The notes beneath the pieces were generated by a model. The model ran no database searches. It saw nothing but the letters and a program-made list of their open reading frames with translations, and was not told where the DNA came from. A stretch of DNA of 64,000 nucleotides. Origin: Rhipicephalus microplus. Lineage: Eukaryota > Arthropoda > Arachnida > Ixodida > Ixodidae. Positions 44,405 through 56,342 of this stretch are shown in pieces. The stretch spans positions 83,470,447 through 83,534,446 of the forward strand of contig NC_134707.1 in the NCBI RefSeq assembly GCF_043290135.1. Reading direction: 5' to 3'. The position numbers and the translations under genes were made by a program. Each line of letters starts with the position of its first letter. The stretch's first letter is position 1.

Positions 44405-46784
44405 TCAGGGTGGTAGGAACAGGCTGAAGTGGGAAGAGATAGAAGAACAGCTAAGGGAAGAGAGGCCGATGGTATACGGTTTTGTAGAAACACATCTCAG
44501 GGACATGGAACAACCTCCGAACAATCCGGACTACGCGTGGGAATATTGTAATAGAACAGAAGGCAGCAGAAAGGGGGGTGGTATTGGGCCATTCATTCAT
44601 AAAAGTACAGACTGGCAAAGGGTCAAGCAGGAGTGCAAGGAACATTTATGGCTAAAAGGGAAAGTGGCAGGTCAAATGACACTCCTTGGTTTCGTGTACT
44701 TGTGGACGGGAGCAAAGGCCAGAGAGGAAAACCAGACAATGGTAGAGTGTATATCAAAGGACATTCAGGAGTTAGGAAGAGAGTGCGAGATAATTATACA
44801 AGGAGACATGAATGCGCACATAGAAGATATAGATGGGTATACCGACCCGACAGGCAAAATGATCATGGATATGTGTGAAAGGCTTGATTTGATCATTTGC
44901 AACAGTACCGAGAAGTGTGAAGGGCAAATAACATGGGAGGTAGGAAGGCTTCAGTCGACGATAGATTATGCACTGATGTCACATAGGATGTATGATAAGC
45001 TCAGGGGAATGCACATAGATGAAGGTGGCTCCAGAAGTCTGGGTAGCGATCACAAACGTATCAAGCTAAGTTTTGGAAGAGCAGTGAAAGTGGGAAGGAG
45101 ACAAGATGAGCAACTACAGGGAATTTTTTATCCAGAAAGGCAAATTGAAATAGCCACTAAACAAATTGAGAAAGTAATCACGGAGGATAATAAGACAGTG
45201 TGGACATACACGAATCTAATTAGACTCTTTGAGCTAGAGCTTGCTAAGACGCGTGACAAGTCACCCCGGAAAAGAAGACACAAACCCAAAAGTTGGTGGG
45301 ATGAGGAAGTTAAGAGAGCCATAGCAAAACGTCAGGAAGCCTCTAGGGAACACAGACATGCTAAGCAGCGGGGTGAACCGACAGATGATGTTGAAAGAAA
45401 ATGGGCAACCTTTCTAAGCTGTAGAAGGGATGCATCCCTTCTGATCAATAAAAAGATTAGAAGGAAGGGAGCTCAGTGGCTGGCAGAAGTACATAAAAAA
45501 GATAGAAAGGCAGCTGCGAAATTTTGGAACCATCTAAACTCCCTAAGAAATGAGACGAGCCTAGAGCAGAGATTTATAAATACAGCCCAAGGTGCTAGGC
45601 TAGAAGGGGACGAAGCTATTAATTATATAAGAACAAAAGTGACAGAAAAATTTCAACAAAGAAGTACTTTATGCACCACAATAGACAAGGACGAATCAAG
45701 TGGTGCAATGGCTCCATTTTCTCAACAAGAGTGGGAAAGGGCTGAGAAAAGGGTTCCTAGTAGTACATCAACAGGCCCAGATGGCATTCCAATTAGGCTG
45801 ATAAAGACATTAGGTCCGAAGTCTAAGCAGGCTTTGAGAGAGGCAGTGAGCACAAAAATAATCGATGGTGAAGTTCCCGATGGATGGAAACTTAGCAGGA
45901 TCAGCATGATCTATAAAGGAAAGGGGGACAAAGCTGACATAAACAACTACCGTCCTATAACATTGAAATCAGTGGTCTACAGGCTGGCGATGCAGATTAT
46001 AAAGGAAAGACTGCAGGCGTGGATAGAGGATGAGGGGGTGCTGGGGGAACTGCAGAATGGGTTTCGGAAACACAGGAGCTTGGAAGACAATCTGTTCTCA
46101 CTGACGCAGTGCATCGAAATAGCAGAAAAGGAACACAGGCCCCTGTGGCTAGCATTTTTAGATATCAAGGGAGCGTACGATAGCGTAGTTCAAGAGGAAT
46201 TGTGGGGAATACTGGACACACTAGGCGTGGAACATGTAGTCACTAATCTTTTAAAGGGTATCTATAAAGGTAACAAGGTAGTTATAAAGTGGGAAAAACA
46301 GGTATCCAAGCCTGCAGAGGTAAAACGGGGGCTTAGGCAGGGGTGCCCCCTGTCACCCTTATTATTTATGATGTACCTACAAGGATTAGAGGCAAAATTA
46401 GAGGGAAGTGGACTGGGCTTCAACCTCTCTTTAGTCAAACAAGGAAAACTTATTGATCAGGCACTACCAGCATTAATGTACGCAGATGATATAGTGCTAA
46501 TGGCCAACAACAAGGAAGATTTGCAGAGATTGATGGACATCTGCGGTAATGAGGGAGATAGGTTAGATTTTAGATTCAGTAAGGAAAAATCAGCAGTCAT
46601 GATTTTTAATGACAACGAAGGTAGTGAGCTTAGAATACAGGAGGTCACACTAGAGATAACAGATAAATACAAATATCTGGGCGTATGGATAAGCAATGGG
46701 ACCGAGTATCTGAGGGAACACGAAATATACGTGACGACTAAAGGTAACAGGAATGCAGCAGTCATGAAAAATAGGGCACTGTGA
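44405..46784 (+). pseudogene. LINE A ORF2: apurinic endonuclease and reverse transcriptase
   Basis: ORF2 nicks target DNA and copies element RNA. An 825-codon frame is open from 44307, but its first 30-odd codons look like flanking or 5' leader sequence. Endonuclease motifs are VYGFVETHL, IIQGDMNAHIED (about residues 162-173), STIDYALMSH and LGSDHKRI. RT motifs are NNYRPITLKSVVYRL, LAFLDIKGAYDSV, RGLRQGCPLSPLLFMMYLQG and PALMYADDIVLMANN (about residue 724). A TGA at 46782-46784 replaces a Trp codon present in the truncated copy at 39853. The frame is otherwise long and intact, so this copy is young. Clade not assigned. Confidence 0.9.
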
Positions 46785-46805
46785 AATTACAATAGGTATG
46801 ATGTT

Positions 46806-47600
46806 GTGAGAGGAATATGGAAAGGGGTCATGGTTCCTGGGCTGACGTTCGGCAATGCGGTCTTGTGCATGAGATCAGAAGTTCAAGCAAGATTAGAAAT
46901 TAAGCAACGTGGAATAGGTAGGCTTGCTTTAGGAGCTCACGGGAATACACCAAATCAGGGAGTACAAGGTGATATGGGATGGACATCATTTGAGGGCAGG
47001 GAAGCTAGCAGCAAGATAAAATTTTAGAAGCGATTGAGAGAAATGAAGGAGGAGCGTTGGGCTAGGAAGGTTTTGAGCTACTTGTACATGAAGAATGTCT
47101 ATACAAAATGGAGGAAGCGAACCAGGAAGTTGACTGGTAAATACTTAGAAAACAGCAGGTGGCCAAACCAAAAAGAACTATCGGTTAAGAAGAAAGTGAA
47201 GGAAACGGAGACTGACATGTGGAGAATGGGCATGATTAAGAAGTCCGCACTAGAGATCTATCGAACGCTTAAGCAGGAAATTGCCAAGGAAAGGATCTAT
47301 GATAATACTCGGGGTAGTTCTCTACTGTTTGAGGCCAGAACGGGAGTACTGCGAACCAAGACATATCGGGCCAAATACGAAGGGGTAGACACAGTATGCA
47401 GTGCGTGTGGAGAGGAAGAAGAAACTGCCGAACACTTGATAATGTTCTGTAAAGGGCTTCACCCTATAGTTCAGGATGATGGCGCAGAGTTTGTCAAAGC
47501 AGTGGGGTTTAGGGACCGGGAGGGCAAAATAGACTTTAAGCGGGTAGACTTAACTAGAAGGAGGTTATCTGATTGGTGGCTAAAGTCAAGGCACGAGTGA
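46806..47600 (+). pseudogene. LINE A ORF2 C-terminal part with CCHC knuckle
   Basis: It continues ORF2 after the TGA: VRGIWKGVMVPGLTFGNAVL to SSKIKF, a TAG at 47025-47027, then an open 188 codons (KVLSYLYMKNVYTKWRKRTR ... CSACGEEEETAEHLIMFC ... RRRLSDWWLKSRHE). The TAG is shared with the other copy in the window (39853). Confidence 0.85.
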
Positions 47601-47839
47601 AAATTAAACTCTTCACTGCAAAGTACGAATCCTCAAACTCTTTTTTAAGGAAAAATAAATAAATATAGTTTTTGGTTCATTAGGTATTATGGTTTGGTGG
47701 CGCTAGCCACCGCCCGATCTAAAGGGTACAGCCATATCCATCCATCCATCGAGTCGGCGCATTCAGCCGCGGCGACGCATCTCCAGGAAACCTTTGTTCG
47801 TGTCGCATACGTTTGCAACACCAATTATTTACGACCAAA

Positions 47840-48210
47840 ACGGTACGTAGTACTTTCAGCAAGTATAATTGTAACTGTTGCTTCATTGTGTTGCGTGAGC
47901 AGATGACACGCGGCATTAACTGAGTGCGTATAAACAAACAACGTCGTTTGTACCCCGCATTTGCACGGCCGTTGTCAAGCGCGGATATCATTTTTCGCGC
48001 TTCTTTCTGGCAATACTTTTCCGCGCACCTATCTTCGCAGCGTAGTACTTTCAGCAAGTATGATATTTAACTGTTGCTTCATTGTGTTGCGTGAACAGAT
48101 GACACGCGGCAATAAGTGAGTGCGTGTAAACAAACAACGTCGTTTGCACCTCGTGTTTGCAGGGCCGGTTTCATGCTTTGCTATCATTTTTCGCGCTTCT
48201 TTCGCGTGAG
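47840..48210. repeat. Tandem duplication of about 190 bp beside the LINE
   Basis: gtagtactttcagcaagtat, tgttgcttcattgtgttgcg and aaacaaacaacgtcgtttg occur at 47847-48000 and again at 48043-48200 with a few substitutions. It lies between the LINE tail and the point where array unit 1 resumes. Confidence 0.75.
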
Positions 48211-48215
48211 GATTT

Positions 48216-49730
48216 TCGCAGAGGTTAAGGGAATGACGTTACCGTGCAGGAAACATTAGTCGCGGACAGCGCCCTATAGTTTAGCGGTACAGCATTTACG
48301 TTCCCCGGACGGGATGGGGGCGCCACCTATCAAAGTATCGATAAGTAAGAAAAGTGAGAAGGATATTAAAACGAGATTATCAGCCTGTGTTACCGCGCGA
48401 AGTATTGTTACATGTTTATTTTAGTAATAATGAAAGTAAATAAATATGAACAACGCACCAAATGCGAAAAACTCCAGGTTTCCGATTTGTTTACATTGAT
48501 GTTGTAGTTAGGCCTAAACACGTTAGAAATGGGAAGCTATCTCAAAGACTGCGCCATCTTAATTGTATGCTCGGTCGTAGAAGCTAATTGAAGGCAAGCG
48601 AAGTCACTTTAAACAGTCGTTTGCTGCAAACAAAGTGAATCTTTAAACAACCACGTCACTTTAAAGCGGGCATCCGAGAGCGCCACCATGTTTGACGTTA
48701 AATAGTTCACGTACAGTAAGCGGTACGGGTAACATACACGTATCTGCGCATGCACACTTCACGTAATCACGGTACGCCCGGGGTACACTAACTGTTTGAT
48801 AGACAGTTATAGTAGGCGAGCGTGTTCGAGAGCTTCTCCTGTAACCTTCCACATGGGTATGCCACGGACAACTCGAGAAGAATGCCGGAAGTGAGAAGGT
48901 GAGACAGCACGCATTCGGCGGGCTGATGCTGCAGTCCGGGCACAAAAACAAGCCCGGTAGGCCAAGTGCCTGCAGCAACTGCGTACGAATAATCCAGGAA
49001 CCTTCGAAGCAGAACTAACTTGCCAACGGGAATGCAGGTGCTGGTGACGGGCAGATCCTGCACACTATTTACGCCGCCAAATGCATTCGCAGTGTTAAAC
49101 GTTTTTAACGTCGTTGCGCCGTCTACGTGGTGCATGAGTGTGGAAACCAAAAAGGTTTCACCATGCTCTGCTCCCGCAGAGACTACTTGCCCTTTTTGAG
49201 ATGCCTTGACGTTAGATTTACTCGGCATTTTAAACACTGGATTTTTTGTTTCGTATATATGAAGAAGTGGTGTGGTAAGATGTTCGCCGCTGGCTCCCGT
49301 TTTTTTCCCCTAAGCACAGCGCAAAGGTATCAGATACAATCGCCACGTCTACGCGGAATTCTCCAGCCTTTGTACGTAGGGCCCAAAAACACCTTGCGAG
49401 ATTGCGTGTGCGAACTCTACAATAAGTGGATGCTGGGCGCTTATACGACGTCCACCGCCCCGCGACAGCTTTTGGTTGAGTGTCGTCAGCAAGGGAATCT
49501 TTCACGGAAGATATGGTGCGCAAGTCTTTTCGCAAATGCTGCATCAGCAACGCATTGAATGGAATGCAGGTCGATGCACTGAGGGACGTAACTATAAAGA
49601 GGAATAGACGTCGTCGCTCTCAAGTTTGAACAAGACATAGTGACAGCACTTTGAGGCCTTCAAGCGTTGAACTAGGTGAAAGTAGTTTCAAAATAAAAAG
49701 AGACGTCATATTGCAGCTAGTTGTGCCACG
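48216..49730. other. Non-ORF part of array unit 1
   Basis: It corresponds to 51557-53068 in unit 2. Overlapping ORFs are open on both strands (for example minus 48788-49237, plus 49127-49558), but none has recognisable motifs. In the first 52 codons of the minus frame, about 12 substitutions against unit 3 change 9 residues, so there is no sign of coding constraint. Confidence 0.5.
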
Positions 49731-50360
49731 TATTTATCAAGGTAAGGGTGCACGGTAATATTTTGCAATTTTTCAATACATACGGTATATTTGAAATCTA
49801 ATAAGAGACGCAGATTCTTAGCGAATGCTCGGACGCGCAAAAAAAAAAGTGGCTGCCAACCCAGTTTAACACCCGAGCATGATGGCTGATTTGTTTTGCC
49901 AATTTCAATTTTGTGAGGCAAGTGTATCGCTGCCGCGGCGTTATGGAAAGGCTGACTCATTATAGACTCGCTAAATTGTGTCCGGCACTGTGGTATCGTA
50001 CGGTAAAAAAAAACCGGTTAGATAGAAAAATATCTGATTTGGGGTTGAAAGAAAGCGTGCTACACTGACGACTGCATGAACGTGTCGCGTGTGGTCGTTT
50101 GCTGCCTCAGCGCGACCGCAGCGCCAGTCTTTCCAGTGGTTGCCCTCACCAGAACTCGTTTGGCCAACCAGCTCCTGTTTCGACAGCGAGAGTGGGCCTC
50201 ATTGGTGGGCGCTGCTGGTGACGTCACTGCTTGAGTGAAAGGAGAGAGAGAGATAAGAGCTCAGTCTTCAGTCGGCTGCTGGCTTCGGCATTGAACGCAC
50301 GTGCGCTACGTTGGGAGAAAAAAAAAGTATTGCTTCCCGTAAGTACACCGCTTTATCGTC

Positions 50361-50828
50361 ATGTCCGTCAACTGTGCCCCGACCATTGACGATCTTATTT
50401 CGCAGGCTCAAGGGAAGATGCAGAACACCTCGAGCCTGCTTCGCTACGTCTTGCTCGCGGAGAGTTTGAAGATATGGGTCCCGAGTGACGATTCCTCAAG
50501 CGACGATTCATCGAGCGACGACTCGTCCAGTGAAGATTCATGCAGCGATGACTCGTCGACTGACGATGGTTCGGATTCGGCACCTGCTGTTTCCGGCGCT
50601 GGAGTCGAGGTAGGTAATGCAGAGGCGTCTACTGGATCTGATACCGTCTGTAGGGTTTTACCGTCTGTTTCAGATGACGACGCCGGACCGCCGTGCAAGC
50701 GTCGCAGACTGGACGACTTCCATGGCGAGTGGCGAGGTGACACGGACGATTTGAATACCCTAGAGCCCAGACCAGGACCGAGCGGCTTTCAGCACGACTC
50801 CTCGGAAGAAGACGACGGTGACGTCTAG
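50361..50828 (+). CDS. Ser/Asp-rich acidic protein of unknown function, unit 2, intact
   Basis: 155 residues. Residues 1-20 are polar. Residues 21-41 (NTSSLLRYVLLAESLKIWVP) form a hydrophobic, possibly helical patch. Residues 42-70 are an acidic repeat of SDD/SED units. Residues about 108-115 hold PPCKRRRLDD, a candidate nuclear localisation signal, and the C-terminus has PRPGPSGFQ followed by SSEEDDGDV. I do not recognise a family; the acidic-plus-GPSG style resembles N-terminal regions of some transposases, but no transposase domain follows. A GTAAGT sits 24 bases upstream of the ATG, so the preceding sequence may end in a splice donor. The same ORF recurs in units 1, 3 and 4. AATAAA at 51047 could serve as poly(A) signal. 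Confidence 0.6.
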   Translation: MSVNCAPTIDDLISQAQGKMQNTSSLLRYVLLAESLKIWVPSDDSSSDDSSSDDSSSEDSCSDDSSTDDGSDSAPAVSGAGVEVGNAEASTGSDTVCRVLPSVSDDDAGPPCKRRRLDDFHGEWRGDTDDLNTLEPRPGPSGFQHDSSEEDDGDV

Positions 50829-51532
50829 CCAGTACGCGGGGCGCCCTTAGCCATTTGGTTGGACGTTGACTGGGAGGTATTTGAAAAGCCACTTAAGATC
50901 CAGACCTTTCTTTTCTTTACGAAGTTTAGTGTTCTTTTGTTGCATGTCTTTGCATGATGCGTCTTTTGATCTGTGTTTGTAAATAACATGTATTTCTTTT
51001 GGCGCGAAAAGTTTTAATTAAACGATTAGGCCTATTGTACATCGAGAATAAAGATATACAGACGACATTATATAGGTACGACATTATCCTCAAGAAACTC
51101 TACAAAGAACACAGACTTCCGAACTGCTAGATGGAGGCGTACAGAGCATCATTTATGACATCAGATATACACTTAACACCAAAAAGTAAAAAAAAAAAGA
51201 GGTCAGGACCTGAGCTATTGAGATGAAGTCCCTACCACAAAAAAAGAAAAAAAACAAACAGATTCAGAACGATAGAGGCGCCCTCCGCCTTTGTTCATCT
51301 GGAATGGGGGGGGGGATGGGCGCATTCGACTCTACTATACTTATCGTCGAGTGGTCTCGCCACCTTCCCCGAGACGCCAGTAAGCCTACGTTGGTGCTCC
51401 GCTTTACAGTGAAAGCTGTGTGTAACTTGAAAAATTCGTATAGTGGTGGTGTCACGAGCGGTCTCCACTGGCTCTTTTATCAGTTAATCACTCGCAGCGT
51501 CGTATGCACGCCGTCGGCAGCGCTTTGGGTTA

Positions 51533-51570
51533 TTCCCTTAACTTCTGCGCGATAGCAGAGGTTAAGGGAA
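51533..51570. other. Hairpin in array unit 2
   Basis: Arms ttcccttaacttctg (51533-51547) and cagaggttaagggaa (51556-51570) pair over 15 bp with one mismatch around an 8-base loop. The identical structure is in unit 3. In unit 1 only the right arm remains, at the edge of the LINE-containing insertion. Confidence 0.8.
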
Positions 51571-53068
51571 TGACGTTACCGTGCAGGAAACATTAGTCGC
51601 GGACAGTGCCCTATAGTTTAGCGGTACAGCATTCACGTTCCCCGGACGGGATGGTGGCGCCACCTATCAAAGTGTTTATGAGTAAGAAAAGTGAGAAGGA
51701 TATTAAAACGAGATTATCAGCCTGTGTTACCGCGCGAAGTATGGTTACACGTTTATTTTATTAATAATGAAAGTAAATAAATAGGAACAACGCACCAAAT
51801 GCGAAAAACTCCAGGTTTCCGATTTGTTTACATCGTTGTTGTAGTTAGGCCTAAACAAGTTAGAAATGGGCAGCTATCTCAGAGACTGCGCCAACTTAAT
51901 TGTATGCTCTGTCGTAGAAGCTAACTGAAGGCAAGCGAAGGCACTTTAAACAGTCGTTTGCTGCAAACAAAGTGGATCTTTCAACAACCACGTCACTTCT
52001 AAGGGGGCATCCCAGAGCGCCACCATGTTTGACATTAAATAGTGCACGTACAGTAAGCGGTACGGGTAACATATACGTATCTGCGCATGCACACTTCACG
52101 CTATCACGGTACGCCCGGGGTACACTAACTGTTTGATAGACAGTTATAGTAGGCGAGCGTGTTCGAGAGCTTCTCCTGTAACCTTCCACATGGGTGTGCC
52201 ACGGACAACTCGAGAAGAATGCCGGAAGTGAGAAGGTGAGACAGCTCGCATTCGGCGGGCTGATGCTGCAGTCCGGGCACAAAAACAAGCCCGGTAGGCC
52301 AAGTGCCGCCAGCAACTGCGTACGGATAATCCAGGAACCTTCGAAGCAAAGCTAAATTGCCAACGGCAATACAGGTGCTGGTGACGGGCAGATCCTTCAC
52401 ACTATATACGCCGCCAAGTACATTCGCATTGTTAAACGTTTGTAACGTCGTTGCGCCGTCTGCGTGGTGCATGAGTGTGGAAACCAAAGGGGTTTCACCA
52501 TGCTCTGCTCCAGCAGAGACTACATGCCCTTTTTGAGATTCCTTAACGTCAGATTTACTCGGCATTTTAAACACTGGATTCTTTGTTTCGTACATACGAA
52601 GAAATGGTGTGGTAAGATGCTCGCCGCTGGTTCTCGTTTTTTTCCCCCTAAGGACAGCGCTAAGGTATCAGATACAATCGCCACGTCTACGCGGAATTCT
52701 CCAGCCTTTGTACGTAGTGCCCAAAAACAACTTGCGAGATTGCGTGTGCGAACTCTACAATAAGTGGATGCTTGGCGCTTATACGACGTCCACCGCCCCG
52801 CGACAGTTTTTGGTTGAGTGTCGTCAGCAAGGGAATCTTTCACGGAAGATATGTTGCGCAAGTCTTTTCGCAAATGCTGCAGCAGCAACGCATTGGATGG
52901 AATGCAGGTCGATGCACTGAGGGACGTAACTATAAAGAGGAATAGACGTCGTCGCTCTCAAGTTTGAACAAGACTTAGTGACAGCACTTTGAGGCCTTCC
53001 GGCGTTTAACTAGGTGAAAGTAGTTTCAAAATAAAAAGAAACGTCATATTGCAGCTAGTTGTGCTACG
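51571..53068. other. Non-ORF part of array unit 2
   Basis: It contains overlapping open frames (minus 52125-52595, 156 codons; minus 51896-52315; plus 52464-52763). They are near-identical in unit 3 because the units are recent copies, which is no evidence for coding. No domain recognised. Confidence 0.45.
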
Positions 53069-53690
53069 TATTTATCAAGGTAAGGGTGCACGGTAATATT
53101 TTGCAATTCTTCAATACATACGGTATATTTGAAATCTAATAAGAGACGCAGATTCTTAGCGAATGCACGGATGCGCAAACAAAAAAAAGTGGCTGCCAAC
53201 TCATTTTAACACCCGAGCATGATGGCTGATTTGTTTCGCCAATTTCAATTTTGTTAGGCAAGTGTATCGCTGCCATGGCGTTTTGGAAAGGCTGACTCAT
53301 TATAGACTCGCTAAATTGTGTCCGGCACTGTGGTATCGTGCGGTAAAAAAAACCGGTTAGCTAGAAAAATATCTGATTTGGGGTTGAAAGGAAGCGTGCT
53401 ACACTGACGACTGCATGAACGTGTCGCGTGTGGTCGTTTGCTGCGTCAGCGCGACCGCAGCGCCAGCCTTTCCAGTGGTTGCCCTCACCAGAACTCGTTT
53501 GGCCAACCAGCTCCTGTTCCGACAGCGAGAGTGGGCCTCATTGGCGGGCGCCGTTGGTGACGTCACTGCTTGAGTGACAGGAGAGAGAGACAAGAGCTCA
53601 GTCGGCTGCTGGCTTCGGCATTGAACGCACGTGTGCTACGTTGGGAGAAAAAAAAAGTATTGCTTCCCGTAAGTACACCGCTTTATCGTC

Positions 53691-54143
53691 ATGCCCGTCA
53701 ACCATGCCCCGACTATTGACGATCTTATTTCGCAGGCTCAAGGGAAGATGCAGAACACCTCGAGCCTGCTTCGCTACGTCTTGCTCGCGGAGAGTTTGAA
53801 GATATGGGTCCCGAGTGACGATTCCTCAAGCGACGACTCGTCCAGGGAAGATTCATGCAGCGATGACTCGTCGACTGACGATGGTTCGGATTCGGCACCT
53901 GCTGTTTCCGGCGCTGGAGTCGAGGTAGGTAATGCAGAGGCGTCTACTGGATCTGATACCGTCTGTAGGGTTTTACCGTCTGTTTCAGATGACGACGCCG
54001 GACCGCCGTGCAAGCGTCGCAGACTGGACGACTTCCATGGCGAGTGGCGAGGTGACACGGACGATTTGAATACCCTAGAGCCCAGACCAGGACCGAGCGG
54101 CTTTCAGCACGACTCCTCGGAAGAAGACGACGGTGACGTCTAG
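53691..54143 (+). CDS. Ser/Asp-rich acidic protein of unknown function, unit 3, intact
   Basis: 150 residues, almost identical to the unit 2 protein but five residues shorter, through a 15-bp in-frame loss in the SDD repeat (SSDDSSREDSC). It starts MPVNHAPTIDDLISQ. The KRRRLDD motif and the acidic tail are retained. The flanking GTAAGT before the ATG and the AATAAA (54362) are conserved. Recent duplication of unit 2, or gene conversion with it, is the simplest explanation. Confidence 0.6.
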   Translation: MPVNHAPTIDDLISQAQGKMQNTSSLLRYVLLAESLKIWVPSDDSSSDDSSREDSCSDDSSTDDGSDSAPAVSGAGVEVGNAEASTGSDTVCRVLPSVSDDDAGPPCKRRRLDDFHGEWRGDTDDLNTLEPRPGPSGFQHDSSEEDDGDV

Positions 54144-54807
54144 CCAGTACGCGGGGCGCCCTTAGCCATTTGGTTGGACGTTGACTGGGAGGTATTTGAA
54201 AAGCCACTTAAGATCCAGACCTTTCTTTTCTTTACGAAGTTTAGTGTTCTTTTGTTGCATGTCTTTGCATGATGCGTCTTTTGATCTGTGTTTGTAAATA
54301 ACATGTATTTCTTTTGGCGCGAAAAGTTTTAATTAAACGATTAGGCCTATTGTACATCGAGAATAAAGATATACAGACGACATTATATAGGTACGACATT
54401 ATCCTCAAGAAACACTACAAAGAACACAGACTTCCGAACTGCTAGATGGAGGCGTACAGAGCATCATTTATGACATCAGATATACACTTAACACCAAAAA
54501 GTAAAAAAAAAGAGGTCAGGACCTGAGCTATTGAGATGAAGTCCCTACCACAAAAAAAGAAAAAAAAACAGATTCAGAGCGATAGAGGCGCCCTCCGCAT
54601 TCGACTCTACTATACTTATCGTCGAGTGGTCTCGCCACCTTCCCCGAGACGCCAGTAAGCCTACGTTGGTGCTCCGTTTTACAGTGAAAGCTGTGTGTAA
54701 CTTGAAAAATTCGTATAGTGGTGGTGTCACGAGCGGTCTCCACTGGCTCTTTTATCAGTTAATCACTCGCAGCGTCGTATGCACGCCGTCGGCAGCGCTT
54801 TGGGTTA

Positions 54808-54845
54808 TTCCCTTAACTTCTGCGCGATAGCAGAGGTTAAGGGAA
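54808..54845. other. Hairpin in array unit 3
   Basis: Same 15-bp arms and 8-base loop as at 51533-51570. Confidence 0.8.
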
Positions 54846-56342
54846 TGACGTTACCGTGCAGGAAACATTAGTCGCGGACAGTGCCCTATAGTTTAGCGGT
54901 ACAGCATTCACGTTCCCCGGACGGGATGGTGGCGCCACCTATCAAAGTGTTTATGAGTAAGAAAAGTGAGAAGGATATTAAAACGAGATTATCAGCCTGT
55001 GTTACCGCGCGAAGTATTGTTACACGTTTATTTTATTAATAATGAAAGTAAATAAATAGGAACAACGCACCAAATGCGAAAAACTCCAGGTTTCCGATTT
55101 GTTTACATTGATGTTGTAGTTAGGCCTAAACACGTTAGAAATGGGCAGCTATCTCAGAGACTGCGCCAACTTAATTGTATGCTCTGTCGTAGAAGCTAAC
55201 TGAAGGCAAGCGAAGGCACTTTAAACAGTCGTTTGCTGCAAACAAAGTGGATCTTTCAACAACCACGTCACTTCTAAGGGGGCATCCCAGAGCGCCACCA
55301 TGTTTGACATTAAATAGTGCACGTACAGTAAGCGGTACGGGTAACATATACGTATCTGCGCATGCACACTTCACGCTATCACGGTACGCCCGGGGTACAC
55401 TAACTGTTTGATAGACAGTTATAGTAGGCGAGCGTGTTCGAGAGCTTCTCCTGTAACCTTCCACATGGGTGTGCCACGGACAACTCGAGAAGAATGCCGG
55501 AAGTGAGAAGGTGAGACAGCTCGCATTCGGCGGGCTGATGCTGCAGTCCGGGCACAAAAACAAGCCCGGTAGGCCAAGTGCCGGCAGCAACTGCGTACGG
55601 ATAATCCAGGAACCTTCGAAGCAAAGCTAAATTGCCAACGGGAATACAGGTGCTGGTGACGGGCAGATCCTTCACACTATATACGCCGCCAAGTACATTC
55701 GCATTGTTAAACGTTTGTAACGTCGTTGCGCCGTCTGCGTGGTGCATGAGTGTGGAAACCAAAGGGGTTTCACCATGCTCTGCTCCAGCAGAGACTACAT
55801 GCCCTTTTTGAGATTCCTTAACGTCAGATTTACTCGGCATTTTAAACACTGGATTCTTTGTTTCGTACATACGAAGAAATGGTGTGGTAAGACGCTCGCC
55901 GCTGGTTCTCGTTTTTTTCCCCTAAGGACAGCGCTAAGGTATCAGATACAATCGCCACGTCTACGCGGAATTCTCCAGCCTTTGTACGTAGTGCCCAAAA
56001 ACAACTTGCGAGATTGCGTGTGCGAACTCTACAATAAGTGGATGCTTGGCGCTTATACGACGTCCACCGCCCCGCGACAGTTTTTGGTTGAGTGTCGTCA
56101 GCAAGGGAATCTTTCACGGAAGATATGTTGCGCAAGTCTTTTCGCAAATGCTGCAGCAGCAACGCATTGGATGGAATGCAGGTCGATGCACTGAGGGACG
56201 TAACTATAAAGAGGAATAGACGTCGTCGCTCTCAAGTTTGAACAAGACTTAGTGACAGCACTTTGAGGCCTTCCGGCGTTTAACTAGGTGAAAGTAGTTT
56301 CAAAATAAAAAGAAACGTCATATTGCAGCTAGTTGTGCTACG
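54846..56342. other. Non-ORF part of array unit 3
   Basis: Same layout as unit 2 (minus frame 55400-55870, plus frame 55739-56194). Differences from unit 2 are mostly single bases and homopolymer lengths. Confidence 0.45.

Larger units (their letters stand above)
44285..48215 (+). mobile_element. LINE family A, nearly complete copy, inserted in array unit 1 (with extra flanking DNA)
   Basis: Unit 1 loses homology with units 2 and 3 right after cagcgctttg (44275-44284) and regains it at gcagaggttaagggaatg (48217). The LINE occupies about 44285-47760: endonuclease, RT and C-terminal knuckle, ending agggtacagccatat followed by ccatccatccat. About 450 bp more, including a tandem duplication, follow before the unit resumes. 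Confidence 0.85.
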
